Source: Pseudomonadota bacterium (GTDB lineage Bacteria > Pseudomonadota > Gammaproteobacteria > Burkholderiales > JABEVD01). Taken from it: a stretch of DNA of 64,000 bases. Shown here in pieces: positions 1-9,181 of the stretch. The DNA lies in NCBI GenBank assembly GCA_021802545.1, contig JAJZRS010000001.1, positions 94,822 to 158,821 on the forward strand. The letters are read 5' to 3'. Position numbers and translations under genes: made by a program. The notes beneath the pieces were generated by a model. The model did no database searches and was not told where the DNA came from. It saw only the letters and a program-made list of their open reading frames with translations. Positions within the stretch are counted from its first letter, which is position 1; every line of letters starts with the position of its first letter.

Positions 1-1473
1 CGCATGATCCAATATGGCGAGCGCCGAGCGCACGTCCGCATAGGCGATGACCAGCGCCTTCACTCTGAGGAGACCTGCGGCGAGCAGCACCTCCCTGCGG
101 CTGGCATCCCCATAGACCACGTTTTCCCCTGCAGCCGAAGCTTCCTTGACGCGCTGCGGATCATGATCGAGCGCGATGAAGGGGATCGATTCCTGCTCGA
201 GGAATCTTGCCAGGGTCTGGCCGCTGCGCCCGTATCCGCAGATGATGATCTGCGCATCGGTCGCCATGGTTTGCACCGCGATCCTGTGCAGCTGCAGCGC
301 ACGATTCATCCATTCTCCGCCCGAATAGCGTTTCGCGACCTGGTTCGAGCGTTCGATCAGGAAAGGGGCGATGAGCATGGAAATCAGCATGGCGGCGAGG
401 AAGACTTGCAGCGTTGATTCGTTCACGAGCTTGAGACCGCTGGCCTGGGCGATCAGGACGAAGCCGAATTCTCCTGCCTGGGCCAAATGAAGGCCGGTGC
501 GCAGCGCGACCCCCCAGTCGCGGTCGAAAAGATAGCTGAGGCCCGAGACAAGCGCGAGCTTCACGACCATGAGCGCGACGAGGACGAGCAGGATCCAGGG
601 CAGCTCGTTCCAGACGAGCTGCAGGTTGAGCAGCATGCCGATGGTGATGAAAAAGAGGCCGAGAAGCACATCACGGAAAGGCTTGATGTCGTCTTCGACC
701 TGATAGCGGTATTCCGTCTCGGAGATCAGCATGCCGGCGAGAAAAGCGCCGAGCGCAAGCGACAGGCCGGCTGCGTTGGTGACATACGACAGCCCCAGGG
801 TGATGAGGAGCACGTTGAGCATGAAGAGCTCGGAAGACTTCTGCTTTGCGACGAGATGGAACCAGGGGCGCATCATGCGCTGTCCCAGGAGGAGCAGCAT
901 GGCCAGCACAAGCGCGGCTTTCAGGAGCGCAAGCCCGAGTTCGAGGGGAAGCCCCCTTGTCGGGTGGGAAAGCGCGGGAATGATGATGAGGAGCGGAACG
1001 ACGGCAAGGTCCTGGAAAAGCAGGATGCCGAAGACCTTCCTGCCGTGGGCGGAATGGAGTTCATTGCGCTCGGCCATCAGCTTGCTGACGATCGCAGTCG
1101 ACGACATCGACAATGCGCCGCCCAGAGCGAGCCCGATGCGCCAGTCGAGTCCGAGGAGTAGGGTCGCGACGAGGGTGACGAGGATGGCAAGCAGCACCTG
1201 GGCCAGTCCGAGCCCGAAAACGATGCGCCGCATGGTGAGCAGCTTGGGCAGGCTGAATTCGAGGCCGATGCTGAACATCAGGAAAACGATGCCGAATTCG
1301 GCGAGATGGCGGGTTTCCATCGTATCCGGAATCAATCCGAGGGCGTGGGGCCCCGTCAGGATGCCGACGAGCAGATAGGCGAGCATCTGCGGAAGCTGCC
1401 ACATGCGGAAAAGCGCCACCACCAGGACGCTGGAAGCCAGCAGGACGAGGACGAGGGGCAGTGTGTTGTGCAT
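1..1473 (-). CDS. KefB/RosB-type monovalent cation:proton antiporter, partial
   Basis: This is the 5' part of a CPA2-family antiporter; 491 codons are present and the 3' end lies beyond the left edge. The first ~375 residues are a run of hydrophobic helices typical of a Na+/H+ exchanger domain. From about residue 408 a Rossmann RCK_N (TrkA-N) domain begins with CGYGRSGQTLARFL, then VVYGDASRREVL, the nucleotide-binding signature of KefB/KefC-like proteins. It is an inner-membrane K+(or Na+)/H+ exchanger gated by a cytoplasmic nucleotide-sensing domain. The ATG at 1473 is followed directly by a hydrophobic helix. The gene diverges from kdsD with 70 bases between, a common betaproteobacterial arrangement. 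Ion specificity cannot be read from the sequence. Confidence 0.9.
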   Translation of the reverse strand, partial: MHNTLPLVLVLLASSVLVVALFRMWQLPQMLAYLLVGILTGPHALGLIPDTMETRHLAEFGIVFLMFSIGLEFSLPKLLTMRRIVFGLGLAQVLLAILVTLVATLLLGLDWRIGLALGGALSMSSTAIVSKLMAERNELHSAHGRKVFGILLFQDLAVVPLLIIIPALSHPTRGLPLELGLALLKAALVLAMLLLLGQRMMRPWFHLVAKQKSSELFMLNVLLITLGLSYVTNAAGLSLALGAFLAGMLISETEYRYQVEDDIKPFRDVLLGLFFITIGMLLNLQLVWNELPWILLVLVALMVVKLALVSGLSYLFDRDWGVALRTGLHLAQAGEFGFVLIAQASGLKLVNESTLQVFLAAMLISMLIAPFLIERSNQVAKRYSGGEWMNRALQLHRIAVQTMATDAQIIICGYGRSGQTLARFLEQESIPFIALDHDPQRVKEASAAGENVVYGDASRREVLLAAGLLRVKALVIAYADVRSALAILDHA

Positions 1474-1527
1474 GATGCTTGGATACTCCCATGCATGGTA
1501 TCGTCGAACCGATCCCCATGCGACTTC

Positions 1528-1536
1528 TGGTATAAT
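1528..1536 (+). promoter_or_regulatory. Extended -10 promoter of kdsD, 7 bases from the ATG
   Basis: TGG followed by a perfect TATAAT (1531-1536) forms an extended -10 element. Only seven bases separate it from the kdsD ATG at 1544, so transcription should start at or next to the start codon. No -35 hexamer is recognisable at 16-18 bp spacing, and there is no Shine-Dalgarno sequence. This predicts a leaderless transcript. Confidence 0.65.
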
Positions 1537-1543
1537 TCCCTAC

Positions 1544-2530
1544 ATGATACCTCAATCCAACAGAGTGTTTTCGGTGCTGGAAAAAGCCTCCGAAGTGCTT
1601 GTAATCGAATCCGACGCGGTCAGGGGACTGATCGGAAGGCTGGACCATCGTTTCGTCGAGGCGGTGGATCTGATCCTCAATTGCAGCGGCAGGGTCGTGG
1701 TGAGCGGCATGGGAAAATCGGGGCATGTCGCGAGGAAAATCGCTTCCACCCTGGCCAGCACAGGGACGCCTGCCTTTTTCGTGCATCCCGGGGAAGCGAG
1801 CCACGGCGATCTCGGGATGATCACGAGGCAGGATGTTTTCGTCGCGCTTTCCAATTCCGGGGAGAGCGCTGAACTCCTCACCATCGTGCCGCTCGTCAAG
1901 CGCCAGGGCGCAAAGCTGATTTCCATGACCGGGAATCCCGCATCGAGCCTTGCGAGAGAAGCGGACATCCATCTTGATTCTGGCGTCGACAAGGAGGCCT
2001 GCCCGCTCGGGCTCGCCCCCACCGCCAGCACGACTGCAGCGCTTGCCCTGGGGGATGCGCTGGCCGTGACGCTTCTGGTCGAGCGCGGCTTCAGTGCGGC
2101 GGATTTCGCCATGTCGCATCCCGGAGGCTCCTTGGGGATCAGGCTTCTGACCCATGTCAGCGACGTCATGCGCAAGCATGATGCGATTCCTGCCGTTTCA
2201 GACAAGGCATTCCTGTCGGATGCGCTGCTCGAAATGTCGAGAAAGGGGATGGGCATGACGGCGATCGTCTGCCCTAATGGGAAAGTGGAAGGCATATACA
2301 CGGACGGCGATTTGAGGCGCACCCTGGAGAAAGAGATCGATTTTCACAAGACGCCCGTGACCGAGATCATGACGAAGAATCCCAGGACGATCGCTCCAAA
2401 CAGGCTTGCCGCCGAAGCCGTGCAGCTCATGGAAGAGTACAAGATCACGCAGCTGCTTGTCGTCGGCGATGCCGGAAAGCTTGTCGGTGCGCTCAACATG
2501 CACGACTTGTTGCGGGCCAAGGTGATCTGA
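1544..2530 (+). CDS. kdsD: D-arabinose 5-phosphate isomerase (KdsD/KpsF)
   Basis: A 328-residue protein that converts ribulose 5-phosphate to arabinose 5-phosphate, the first step toward KDO for lipopolysaccharide. An N-terminal SIS domain carries SGMGKSGHVARKIAST and HPGEASHGDLGMI. Two CBS repeats follow from about residue 205 (VSDVMRKHDAIP and VTEIMTKNPRTI). The length is normal for KdsD. ATG 1544 was chosen because the family N-terminus starts near here and a strong -10 box lies just upstream; the frame is open further upstream but crosses that promoter. kdsC follows with no gap, starting an LPS operon that continues through lptB. Confidence 0.96.
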   Translation: MIPQSNRVFSVLEKASEVLVIESDAVRGLIGRLDHRFVEAVDLILNCSGRVVVSGMGKSGHVARKIASTLASTGTPAFFVHPGEASHGDLGMITRQDVFVALSNSGESAELLTIVPLVKRQGAKLISMTGNPASSLAREADIHLDSGVDKEACPLGLAPTASTTAALALGDALAVTLLVERGFSAADFAMSHPGGSLGIRLLTHVSDVMRKHDAIPAVSDKAFLSDALLEMSRKGMGMTAIVCPNGKVEGIYTDGDLRRTLEKEIDFHKTPVTEIMTKNPRTIAPNRLAAEAVQLMEEYKITQLLVVGDAGKLVGALNMHDLLRAKVI

Positions 2531-3052
2531 GTGGACGACATGCTCGAGCGGGCGACGAAGATTCGCCTCGCCATATTCGATGTGGACGGCGTCATGACCG
2601 ACGGCAGGCTTTATCTTTCCGATTCGGGGGAAGAGACCAAGGCCTTCGACACGAAGGACGGGCACGGCATGAAAATGCTGAATGCATCGGGGGTCGAGAT
2701 CGCCATCATCACGGGCAGAACCTCGCGCTGCGTCGAGCTGCGCGCGGAAAATCTCGGCATCTCCCTGCTTTACCAGGGGGCTTCCGACAAGCTGGCCGTA
2801 TACGGCCAGCTGCTCGAATCTTTGGGTCTCGAACCTGAACAGACGGCCTACATGGGGGACGACCTGGTCGATTTGCCTGTGCTGACGCGCTGCGGACTTG
2901 CTTTCGCCGTGCCGGATGCGCCGGACATCGTCAGGGAGCATGCGCATTACGTGACGAGAAGGCAGGGCGGGCGAGGTGCTGTCCGCGAAGCGTGCGAATT
3001 CCTGATGCGCATGCAGGGCACTTACGAGCGCCAGCTTGCAGCCTATCTATGA
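2531..3052 (+). CDS. kdsC: 3-deoxy-D-manno-octulosonate 8-phosphate phosphatase
   Basis: A 173-residue HAD-superfamily phosphatase that removes phosphate from KDO 8-phosphate to give KDO. The nucleophile motif FDVDGVMTDG is near residue 15, IITGRTS supplies motif II and YMGDDLVDLP is the C-terminal acidic motif. It lacks a cap domain, as KdsC does. The GTG at 2531 directly follows the kdsD stop; an in-frame ATG at 2540 is the alternative start. The order kdsD-kdsC-lptC confirms its role in KDO supply. Confidence 0.95.
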   Translation: MDDMLERATKIRLAIFDVDGVMTDGRLYLSDSGEETKAFDTKDGHGMKMLNASGVEIAIITGRTSRCVELRAENLGISLLYQGASDKLAVYGQLLESLGLEPEQTAYMGDDLVDLPVLTRCGLAFAVPDAPDIVREHAHYVTRRQGGRGAVREACEFLMRMQGTYERQLAAYL

Positions 3053-3615
3053 TGTCGAATCAGGTCAGGAAGTGGTTCCCTGTGCTTTTTTTTCTGCTGC
3101 TTGCGGTGCTTTCCTACTGGCTGGAGAACAAGGTCAGGCTTTCGGCGCTGAAGCAGGAGACCATGGGGCATGTGCCCGACGTGATCGTCGAGGGCATCGA
3201 GGCGACGAAGTTTGGCCTGGATGGCAAGCCGCACCAGTCGCTTACGGCTGATGAACTGATGCATTACGCGGATGACAACTCCGCGAAGCTCGTGGCACCG
3301 CGCCTGCTTTTGTCCTCCCCGGATCAGGCGGACTGGCATGTCAGTTCGAAATGGGCGCAGCTTTCTGACAACATGAAGGACATTTACCTCCACGAAGACG
3401 TGCAGGTCGTGCGCAGCGCTTTCGGGAAACACAGCAAAATGGACATGACGACCGATTACCTGCACCTCGATCCGGACGGGCATATGGGCGACACGAACAT
3501 GCCAGTGAGAATAAGGGATGCGCAAACGGACATCCATGCCGTGGGCATGGCTTTCAACAATGAAACGGGTGTGGTGAAGCTGCTTTCCCATGTGCATGTG
3601 ACTTATGAAAAATAA
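3049..3615 (+). CDS. lptC: LPS export protein LptC
   Basis: A 188-residue bitopic protein with one N-terminal membrane helix (about residues 9-24, VLFFLLLAVLSYWL) and a periplasmic beta-jellyroll domain, as in LptC. LptC joins the LptBFG transporter to the periplasmic LptA bridge that carries LPS to the outer membrane. The start overlaps the kdsC stop (ATGA) and is an ATGATG pair, so the true start may be three bases later. It overlaps lptA by 11 bases. Sequence conservation in LptC is low; the call rests on the helix, length and position between kdsC and lptA. Confidence 0.92.
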   Translation: MMSNQVRKWFPVLFFLLLAVLSYWLENKVRLSALKQETMGHVPDVIVEGIEATKFGLDGKPHQSLTADELMHYADDNSAKLVAPRLLLSSPDQADWHVSSKWAQLSDNMKDIYLHEDVQVVRSAFGKHSKMDMTTDYLHLDPDGHMGDTNMPVRIRDAQTDIHAVGMAFNNETGVVKLLSHVHVTYEK

Positions 3616-4120
3616 AGCGTGGCTGCTGGTTCTTCTGGCGCTCTTTTCTGCACCGCTCTTTGCCGAAAACGCGGACAAGAGCAAGCCCATCAACATCGAT
3701 GCGGACAGGATAGAGATCGACGATGCCAAGAAAATCACGACGTTCGATGGCAATGTCGTGCTGACCCAGGGAACGTTGACGATCAATGCGCAAAAAGTCG
3801 TGGTGACCCAGGACGCAGAAGGAAACAAGCACGCCACCGCCTATTCCGGCAGCCACCCCGTCCATTTCAGGCAGAAGCGAGAAGGGGTGGACGAATATGT
3901 CGAAGGCGAGGGAGACAGGGCCGAATACGACAGCAAGTCGGACACCGTCGAGCTTTTCGGCAATGCCTACGTGAAGCGCGGTCAGGATATCGTGAAAGGA
4001 AACTATATTTCCTATGATTCGAAAACCGAATTCTTCAAAAGCCGCGGCGGGGTCGAGAACGCGTCAGGCCGCGTGCATGCGGTGATCCAGCCCAAGAAAT
4101 CCGCAGGGGAAGCGAAATGA
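3605..4120 (+). CDS. lptA: LPS transport periplasmic protein LptA
   Basis: A 171-residue secreted protein. The signal peptide runs to about residue 20 ([11 protein letters not shown], then ENAD). The rest is an OstA-like beta-jellyroll with typical phrases [28 protein letters not shown] and [12 protein letters not shown]. LptA multimerises between LptC and LptD to carry LPS across the periplasm. It overlaps lptC at its 5' end and lptB at its 3' end (ATGA), showing tight translational coupling. Confidence 0.95.
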   Translation: MKNKAWLLVLLALFSAPLFAENADKSKPINIDADRIEIDDAKKITTFDGNVVLTQGTLTINAQKVVVTQDAEGNKHATAYSGSHPVHFRQKREGVDEYVEGEGDRAEYDSKSDTVELFGNAYVKRGQDIVKGNYISYDSKTEFFKSRGGVENASGRVHAVIQPKKSAGEAK

Positions 4121-4839
4121 CCAGCTTCAGGGCGGAAAACTTGAGAAAGCGCTACAAGTCGCGCACTGTCCTGCAGGATGTTTCTCTCGAAGTGGGCAGC
4201 GGCGAGGTCGTGGGACTGTTGGGGCCGAACGGCGCGGGCAAGACGACATGCTTCTACATGATGGTCGGCCTCGTTCCGCTCGACGGCGGCGAAATCTATC
4301 TGGACGACAAGAAACTTTCGCGCATGCCCATACACCAGCGCGCCAGGCTCGGGATTTCCTATCTTCCGCAGGAAGCGTCGGTTTTCAGAAAACTCAACGT
4401 GGCCCAGAATATTCAGGCCGTCCTTGAATTGCAGCCCTATCCCCAGGAAGAGATAGCAGGCCGCCTGGAAAGCCTGCTCGGTGACCTGAACATCGGCCAT
4501 CTCAGGAACAACCCCGCGGCAAGCCTCTCGGGCGGCGAGAGAAGGAGGGTGGAGATCGCAAGAGCGCTTGCGACCAGCCCGCGCTTCATCCTGCTCGACG
4601 AGCCTTTTGCCGGCGTCGACCCGATTGCCGTGCTCGACATCCAGAAAATCATCCATTTCCTGAAAGAGCGGGGCATAGGCATCCTGATCACGGACCATAA
4701 CGTCCGGGAAATGCTCGGCATTTGCGATCGGGCCTACATCATCAACGAAGGCGTCGTTTTGGCTGACGGAAAGCCGGACGAAATCATTTATAATGAAAAC
4801 GTCAGGAAAGTCTATCTGGGGGAGCATTTCCGCATGTAA
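4117..4839 (+). CDS. lptB: LPS export ABC transporter ATPase LptB
   Basis: A 240-residue ABC ATPase that powers LPS extraction from the inner membrane with LptFG. Walker A is GPNGAGKTT (about residues 36-44), the signature is [15 protein letters not shown], Walker B is [13 protein letters not shown] and the switch histidine lies in ITDHNVRE. All are intact. LptF and LptG are not in this window, as usual where they are encoded elsewhere. rpoN follows after 21 bases. Confidence 0.97.
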   Translation: MTSFRAENLRKRYKSRTVLQDVSLEVGSGEVVGLLGPNGAGKTTCFYMMVGLVPLDGGEIYLDDKKLSRMPIHQRARLGISYLPQEASVFRKLNVAQNIQAVLELQPYPQEEIAGRLESLLGDLNIGHLRNNPAASLSGGERRRVEIARALATSPRFILLDEPFAGVDPIAVLDIQKIIHFLKERGIGILITDHNVREMLGICDRAYIINEGVVLADGKPDEIIYNENVRKVYLGEHFRM

Positions 4840-4860
4840 TGGAATGCAAGATCTAGTCTA

Positions 4861-6252
4861 ATGAAACCAACCCTACAGCTCAAATTATCTCAGCAACTGA
4901 CGTTGACACCGCAGCTTCAGCAGGCCATCAAGCTGCTGCAGCTTTCCACCCTGGAAATGAATCAGGAGGTGGAGCGTTTTCTGCTGGAAAATCCGCTTCT
5001 TGAGCGCGAGGATGCGGCCGAAGAGGAACCTGCAGCCTCATTCAGCAGGACAGGAGAGGCGGCGGCCGAGACTCCGGAAGTTTCTGAAGCGCAGGAGCCG
5101 GACTGGTTCGACGGCCCTTCCTATTCTCCGGAGTCTTCAGGGGACGACGAAGTCCAGGACTATCAGCAGGCCCAGAGTCCGAGCCTCAGGGACCACCTGA
5201 ACTGGCAACTCGGCATGACCCAGCTCACCGACAGGGACAAAAAGATCACCTCGCTCCTCATCGATGCGCTTGACGACAACGGCTATCTTTCCCAGGATCT
5301 GGAAGAGCTCTCGGCCATGCTGCCCGAAGAGCTTGAGATCGAGCCGGACGAACTCGCCATCGCGCTGCAGCATCTGCAGCACATGGATCCGGCAGGCGTC
5401 GGCGCGAGAAATCTTTCCGAGTGCCTGATGCTGCAATTGAAGGCCATGCCCCAGGATACGCCTTGTCTCATGGAGGCCATGGAGATCGCCAAGCATTACC
5501 TCGGGAGCCTGGCTGCCCACGATTTCGCGAAGCTGAGAAAAAGCCTGAATTGCTCGGACGAGGCATTGCGCGCGGCAAGGCAGCTCATCATGCAGCTCAA
5601 TCCGAGGCCGGGAAGCGAATATTCCCATCAGGTCGCGCGCTACATCATCCCCGATGTCATCGTCCAGAAGGTCAAGGGCTTGTGGTCCGTGTCGCTGAAT
5701 CCGGACGCCATTCCGAGGCTCAGGGTGAACAAGCTTTATGCGGATATTCTGAGCCGCGGACAGGAATCCGGGCAGATCGGCCAGCAGCTCCAGGAAGCGA
5801 AATGGCTGATCAAGAACGTGCAGCAGCGTTTCGAGACCATACTCAGGGTGTCGAAGGCGATCGTGGAAAAGCAATACAATTTTCTCGAGCATGGCGAAGT
5901 CGCGATGCGCCCGCTCGTGCTGCGTGAAATCGCCGAAGAGCTCGGCCTGCACGAATCCACCGTATCCCGCGTCACGACTCAGAAGTTCATGCTCACCCCG
6001 AGGGGAATTTTCGAACTGAAGTACTTCTTCGGCAGCCATGTCGCGACAGAGGCGGGAGGCGCATGCTCCTCGACCGCCATCAGGGCGCTGATCCGTCAGC
6101 TCGTCAATGCGGAAGATGCGAAAAACCCGCTCAGCGACAGCCAGATTTCTGAGATTCTCGGGAAACAGGGTATTGTCGTTGCACGCCGAACCATAGCAAA
6201 ATACCGGGAGTCCCTCAAAATACCTCCGGTCAATCTTCGTAAGTCACTATAA
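4861..6252 (+). CDS. rpoN: RNA polymerase sigma-54 factor
   Basis: A 463-residue sigma-54. The N-terminal Q/L-rich activator-interaction region starts LKLSQQLTLTPQLQQAIKLL. An acidic linker spans about residues 55-105, then comes the core-binding domain, an HTH (HESTVSRVTTQKFM) and the RpoN box ARRTIAKYRESLKIPP near the C-terminus. It directs activator-dependent transcription from -24/-12 promoters; the pilA promoter at 19913 in this window is a likely target. No Shine-Dalgarno sequence precedes the ATG, so it is probably translated from the lptB readthrough message. Confidence 0.97.
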   Translation: MKPTLQLKLSQQLTLTPQLQQAIKLLQLSTLEMNQEVERFLLENPLLEREDAAEEEPAASFSRTGEAAAETPEVSEAQEPDWFDGPSYSPESSGDDEVQDYQQAQSPSLRDHLNWQLGMTQLTDRDKKITSLLIDALDDNGYLSQDLEELSAMLPEELEIEPDELAIALQHLQHMDPAGVGARNLSECLMLQLKAMPQDTPCLMEAMEIAKHYLGSLAAHDFAKLRKSLNCSDEALRAARQLIMQLNPRPGSEYSHQVARYIIPDVIVQKVKGLWSVSLNPDAIPRLRVNKLYADILSRGQESGQIGQQLQEAKWLIKNVQQRFETILRVSKAIVEKQYNFLEHGEVAMRPLVLREIAEELGLHESTVSRVTTQKFMLTPRGIFELKYFFGSHVATEAGGACSSTAIRALIRQLVNAEDAKNPLSDSQISEILGKQGIVVARRTIAKYRESLKIPPVNLRKSL

Positions 6253-6268
6253 CCAAAAGGAGTTCTAG

Positions 6269-6586
6269 ATGAACATCAATCTCACCGGCCACCATGTGGA
6301 AATCACACCGGCGATTCGCGAGTACGTGAAGACGAAACTGGGGAAAGTCGCCAACCATTTCGATCACGTGATCGACATCAATGCGATTCTTTCCGTCGAA
6401 AAGCTCCAGCAGAAAATCGAGGCGACGGTCCATATGCCCGGGAAAGATTTCTTCGCGGAATGCAGCGATGCGAACATGTATGCCGCAATCGACAGCCTGG
6501 CCGACAAGCTGGACCGTCAGATCATGAAGCACAAGGAAAAGACGATCGAGCGCCGCCTCGACGGCGAGGGCTTGAAGGCCCAATAA
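6269..6586 (+). CDS. hpf: Ribosome hibernation-promoting factor, short form
   Basis: A 105-residue HPF/YfiA-family protein starting MNINLTGHHVEITPAIREYV, with no C-terminal dimerisation extension, so it is the short form. It binds the 30S decoding region during starvation and, with RMF in enteric bacteria, forms 100S ribosomes. A clear AAAAGGAG precedes the ATG. Its place directly after rpoN is the standard arrangement. Confidence 0.95.
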   Translation: MNINLTGHHVEITPAIREYVKTKLGKVANHFDHVIDINAILSVEKLQQKIEATVHMPGKDFFAECSDANMYAAIDSLADKLDRQIMKHKEKTIERRLDGEGLKAQ

Positions 6587-6590
6587 GGCC

Positions 6591-7058
6591 ATGAACCTGA
6601 TCGCCAAATTGCTTGTCCCCGAGCATGTCGTCATGGATCTCGATGCGGGCAGCAAGAAGCGTGTCTTCGAGCAGGTGGGCCTGCTTTTCGAGAACAGCAT
6701 CGGCATTGCCAGGAGCGAAGTCTTCGACAGCCTGTTCAGCAGGGAGAAGCTTGGCTCCACCGGGCTGGGGCAGGGCGTGGCGATCCCCCATGGTCGGATC
6801 AAGGGGCTGAGGGAAGCGGCGGGCGCCTTTGTCAAACTGGCATCCCCCATTCCCTTCGATGCGCCTGATTCCAAGCCTGTCGGGCTGATCTTCGTGCTGC
6901 TCGTCCCGGAGCGTGCGACCGATCTTCACCTGCAGATTCTAGGCGAACTGGCCCAGATGTTCAGCGACAAGAGCTTCAGGGAAAACCTGATGGATGCGCC
7001 TGATCCGAATGCCGTCATCCGTCTTGTCAACGAATGGAAGCCGCATGCCGCAGATTAG
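6591..7058 (+). CDS. ptsN: Nitrogen-PTS enzyme IIA (EIIANtr)
   Basis: A 155-residue PTS EIIA type-2 domain. The phosphorylated histidine lies in GLGQGVAIPHGRIKGL (about residue 66). EIIANtr takes phosphate from NPr and regulates potassium transport and nitrogen or carbon balance by protein interaction. The gene follows hpf after four bases and overlaps hprK by 14 bases. NPr and EINtr are not encoded in the window. Confidence 0.95.
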   Translation: MNLIAKLLVPEHVVMDLDAGSKKRVFEQVGLLFENSIGIARSEVFDSLFSREKLGSTGLGQGVAIPHGRIKGLREAAGAFVKLASPIPFDAPDSKPVGLIFVLLVPERATDLHLQILGELAQMFSDKSFRENLMDAPDPNAVIRLVNEWKPHAAD

Positions 7059-7983
7059 CATTGCCGGCCTGTTCGAGGAACTCAAGGGCAAGCTCGCGCT
7101 GGAGTGGGGCGCAGGGTTGGGCGGGAGCGAGCGGCTGCTCGACAGCGACAGGATAGCCGAATCTCCCCAGGGCCTCATCGGCCACCTCAATTTCATCCAT
7201 CCCAACTGGGTTCAGGTCGTCAGCCGCGCAGAATACGAATATCTCGATGCCTTCGATCTCGATCAGCAAAGAGCATTGCTCGAGCCCGTGTTCAGAGGAG
7301 ATATCGCATGCATGATCGTCGCAGAGAGCGAGCCGGTTTCAAGCATCCTCGCCGAGATGGCCGATGTGTTCGATGTGCCGCTCTTCCGCTCTTCCCAGCA
7401 GAGCGTGCATCTGATGTGGCTGCTGCGCCATTACCTGACCCGCAATCTTGCAGGCTCCACGTCGCTGCATGGCGTTTTTCTCGATGTCCTGGGCATGGGC
7501 GTCCTGATCACGGGGGAAAGCGGAGTGGGAAAGAGCGAACTCGCGCTTGAGCTCATCAGCCGCGGAAGCGGTCTGATCGCGGACGATTCGGTCGAATTCT
7601 ACAGGATAGCCCCCGAGACGCTCGAGGGCAGATGCCCATCCATACTCAGGGATTTTCTTGAGGTGCGCGGCATCGGCCTGCTCAACATCAGGACCATTTT
7701 CGGCGAGAATGCGATGCGCCCGAAGAAGAATCTGAAGCTCATCGTCAATCTCAAGCGATCGAACGAGTCAGATCTCACCGAAATCGAGCGCCTTCCGCTG
7801 GATCGCGGAAGGCGCGAAATCATGGGTGTCGAGATCCCCGAAGTGACGCTTCCCGTGGCTGTCGGGCGCAACCTCGCCGTGCTTGTCGAAGTGGCGGTCA
7901 GGAACCATATCCTTCTGATGCGCGGGATAGACAGCACGAGGGAATTCATCGAGCGGCAGCGGGCGCACATGGAAGGATCCTGA
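7045..7983 (+). CDS. hprK: HPr kinase/phosphorylase
   Basis: A 312-residue HprK. The C-terminal catalytic domain has Walker [19 protein letters not shown], then SVEFYRIAP and the signature [20 protein letters not shown]. It phosphorylates and dephosphorylates an HPr seryl residue in response to metabolites. The start at 7045 is preferred because the N-terminus [13 protein letters not shown] fits the family; the open frame extends 51 bases further into ptsN. The stop overlaps the rapZ start (TGATG). A hprK beside ptsN and rapZ is typical of betaproteobacteria. Confidence 0.95.
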   Translation: MPQISIAGLFEELKGKLALEWGAGLGGSERLLDSDRIAESPQGLIGHLNFIHPNWVQVVSRAEYEYLDAFDLDQQRALLEPVFRGDIACMIVAESEPVSSILAEMADVFDVPLFRSSQQSVHLMWLLRHYLTRNLAGSTSLHGVFLDVLGMGVLITGESGVGKSELALELISRGSGLIADDSVEFYRIAPETLEGRCPSILRDFLEVRGIGLLNIRTIFGENAMRPKKNLKLIVNLKRSNESDLTEIERLPLDRGRREIMGVEIPEVTLPVAVGRNLAVLVEVAVRNHILLMRGIDSTREFIERQRAHMEGS

Positions 7984-8816
7984 TGCAGGTCATCCTGATC
8001 AGCGGGCTTTCGGGTTCGGGGAAAAGCATTGCGCTCAACGTGCTAGAGGATTGCGGGTATTATTGCGTCGACAATCTTCCCGTCATGCTGCTTCCGGAAC
8101 TCGCGCAGATGCTTCTTTCCTCCGGAAACGAGCGCATCGCCGTGAGCGTCGACGTCAGGAGCATGGGGTCCCTGCAGCAGCTTCCCCAGCATATCCTGTC
8201 GCTCAAGGAAAGCGGCATGGATGTCCGGCTGCTTTTTCTGGAGGCCAATACCGAAACGCTGGTCAAGCGTTTCTCGGAGACGAGGCGAAAGCATCCCTTG
8301 TCCGATGAAAATCTCACCCTGCCCGAATGCATCGAAGGCGAGCGGGAAATGCTGTCCGAGATCAGGGAAATCGCCCACAAGATCGACACTTCCGGTTTGA
8401 GCCCGAACGTGCTGAGAGGATGGATACAGGATTTCATCCAGATCGACAAATCGCGCCTCACCCTGCTTTTCCAGTCATTCGGCTTCAAGCACGGCCTGCC
8501 GCTCGATTCCGACATGGTGTTCGACGTGCGCTGCCTGCCGAACCCCTTCTACGATCCGAAGCTCCGTCCATTGACCGGAAAGGACAGGGAAGTCGTCCAG
8601 TTCCTGGAAGGCGTGGAGAGCGTGGGCAGAATGCTTGAAGACATCAGGCGCTTCGTCGAGACGTGGCTGCCGAGCTTCATCAGAGACAACAGAAATTATC
8701 TTTCCATATCCATAGGATGCACTGGAGGGCAGCACCGCTCGGTCTACATGGTCGAGCAGCTCGCCTCCCATTTCGCATCCAGCCAAGTGCTGGTGCGGCA
8801 CAGGGAACTGAAGTGA
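7983..8816 (+). CDS. rapZ: RNase adapter protein RapZ
   Basis: A 277-residue P-loop protein with Walker [18 protein letters not shown] at the N-terminus and the conserved C-terminal region [17 protein letters not shown]. In E. coli RapZ binds GlcN6P and the sRNAs GlmY/GlmZ and delivers GlmZ to RNase E; in betaproteobacteria the RNA targets are unclear. The gene is coupled to hprK (TGATG) and to the next gene (GTGA). Confidence 0.96.
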   Translation: MQVILISGLSGSGKSIALNVLEDCGYYCVDNLPVMLLPELAQMLLSSGNERIAVSVDVRSMGSLQQLPQHILSLKESGMDVRLLFLEANTETLVKRFSETRRKHPLSDENLTLPECIEGEREMLSEIREIAHKIDTSGLSPNVLRGWIQDFIQIDKSRLTLLFQSFGFKHGLPLDSDMVFDVRCLPNPFYDPKLRPLTGKDREVVQFLEGVESVGRMLEDIRRFVETWLPSFIRDNRNYLSISIGCTGGQHRSVYMVEQLASHFASSQVLVRHRELK

Positions 8817-9181
8817 TCCGGCTCGTCAAGGCTGGCGATTGGCTGGTCATCATGATCGGCCTCTTTTTCGTGGCTTATCTTTTCGCGAATCTCTGGCACA
8901 TGGGCGGCGCGCAAAAGGTATTGATCAGGAAAGGCGGGGAAGTCTTCGCCGAACTCAGCCTCGACGAGAACAGGAAAATCAGCGTGCCGGGCCCCTTGGG
9001 CGTGAGCCTTGTCGTCATATCGCAAGGCAAAGCCAGGGTGGAGAAGGATCCCGGGCGGCACCAGTATTGCGTCAGGCAGGGATGGCTGAAAAATGCGGGA
9101 GACGTCGCAATCTGCCTGCCCAATCAGGTGAGCGTCGAACTTCTTGGGGCTGAAAAGACCTATGATTCGCTCAACTATTGA
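8813..9181 (+). CDS. NusG domain II-containing membrane protein
   Basis: A 122-residue protein with one N-terminal membrane helix (about residues 10-28, [19 protein letters not shown]) and a small extracytoplasmic beta domain of the NusG_II type, including [20 protein letters not shown]. The two cysteines around that stretch are characteristic. I take GTG 8813, which overlaps the rapZ stop; starts further upstream would lie deep inside rapZ. It overlaps the Gx transporter gene downstream. Such pairs are often found near flavin-transfer or Rnf-type genes, but none is present here. The function is unknown. Confidence 0.8.
   Translation: MIRLVKAGDWLVIMIGLFFVAYLFANLWHMGGAQKVLIRKGGEVFAELSLDENRKISVPGPLGVSLVVISQGKARVEKDPGRHQYCVRQGWLKNAGDVAICLPNQVSVELLGAEKTYDSLNY

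Noticed and set aside
1061-2179. A 372-codon minus-strand reading frame across the antiporter start and kdsD
   Set aside because: It is antisense to kdsD and the antiporter promoter region, is rich in Arg/His/Pro without motifs, and is a shadow of the G+C-biased codon positions.
4789-4794. TATAAT near the end of lptB as an rpoN promoter
   Set aside because: It has no TGn extension and no -35 at acceptable distance, lies within conserved lptB codons and is 67 bases from the rpoN start.
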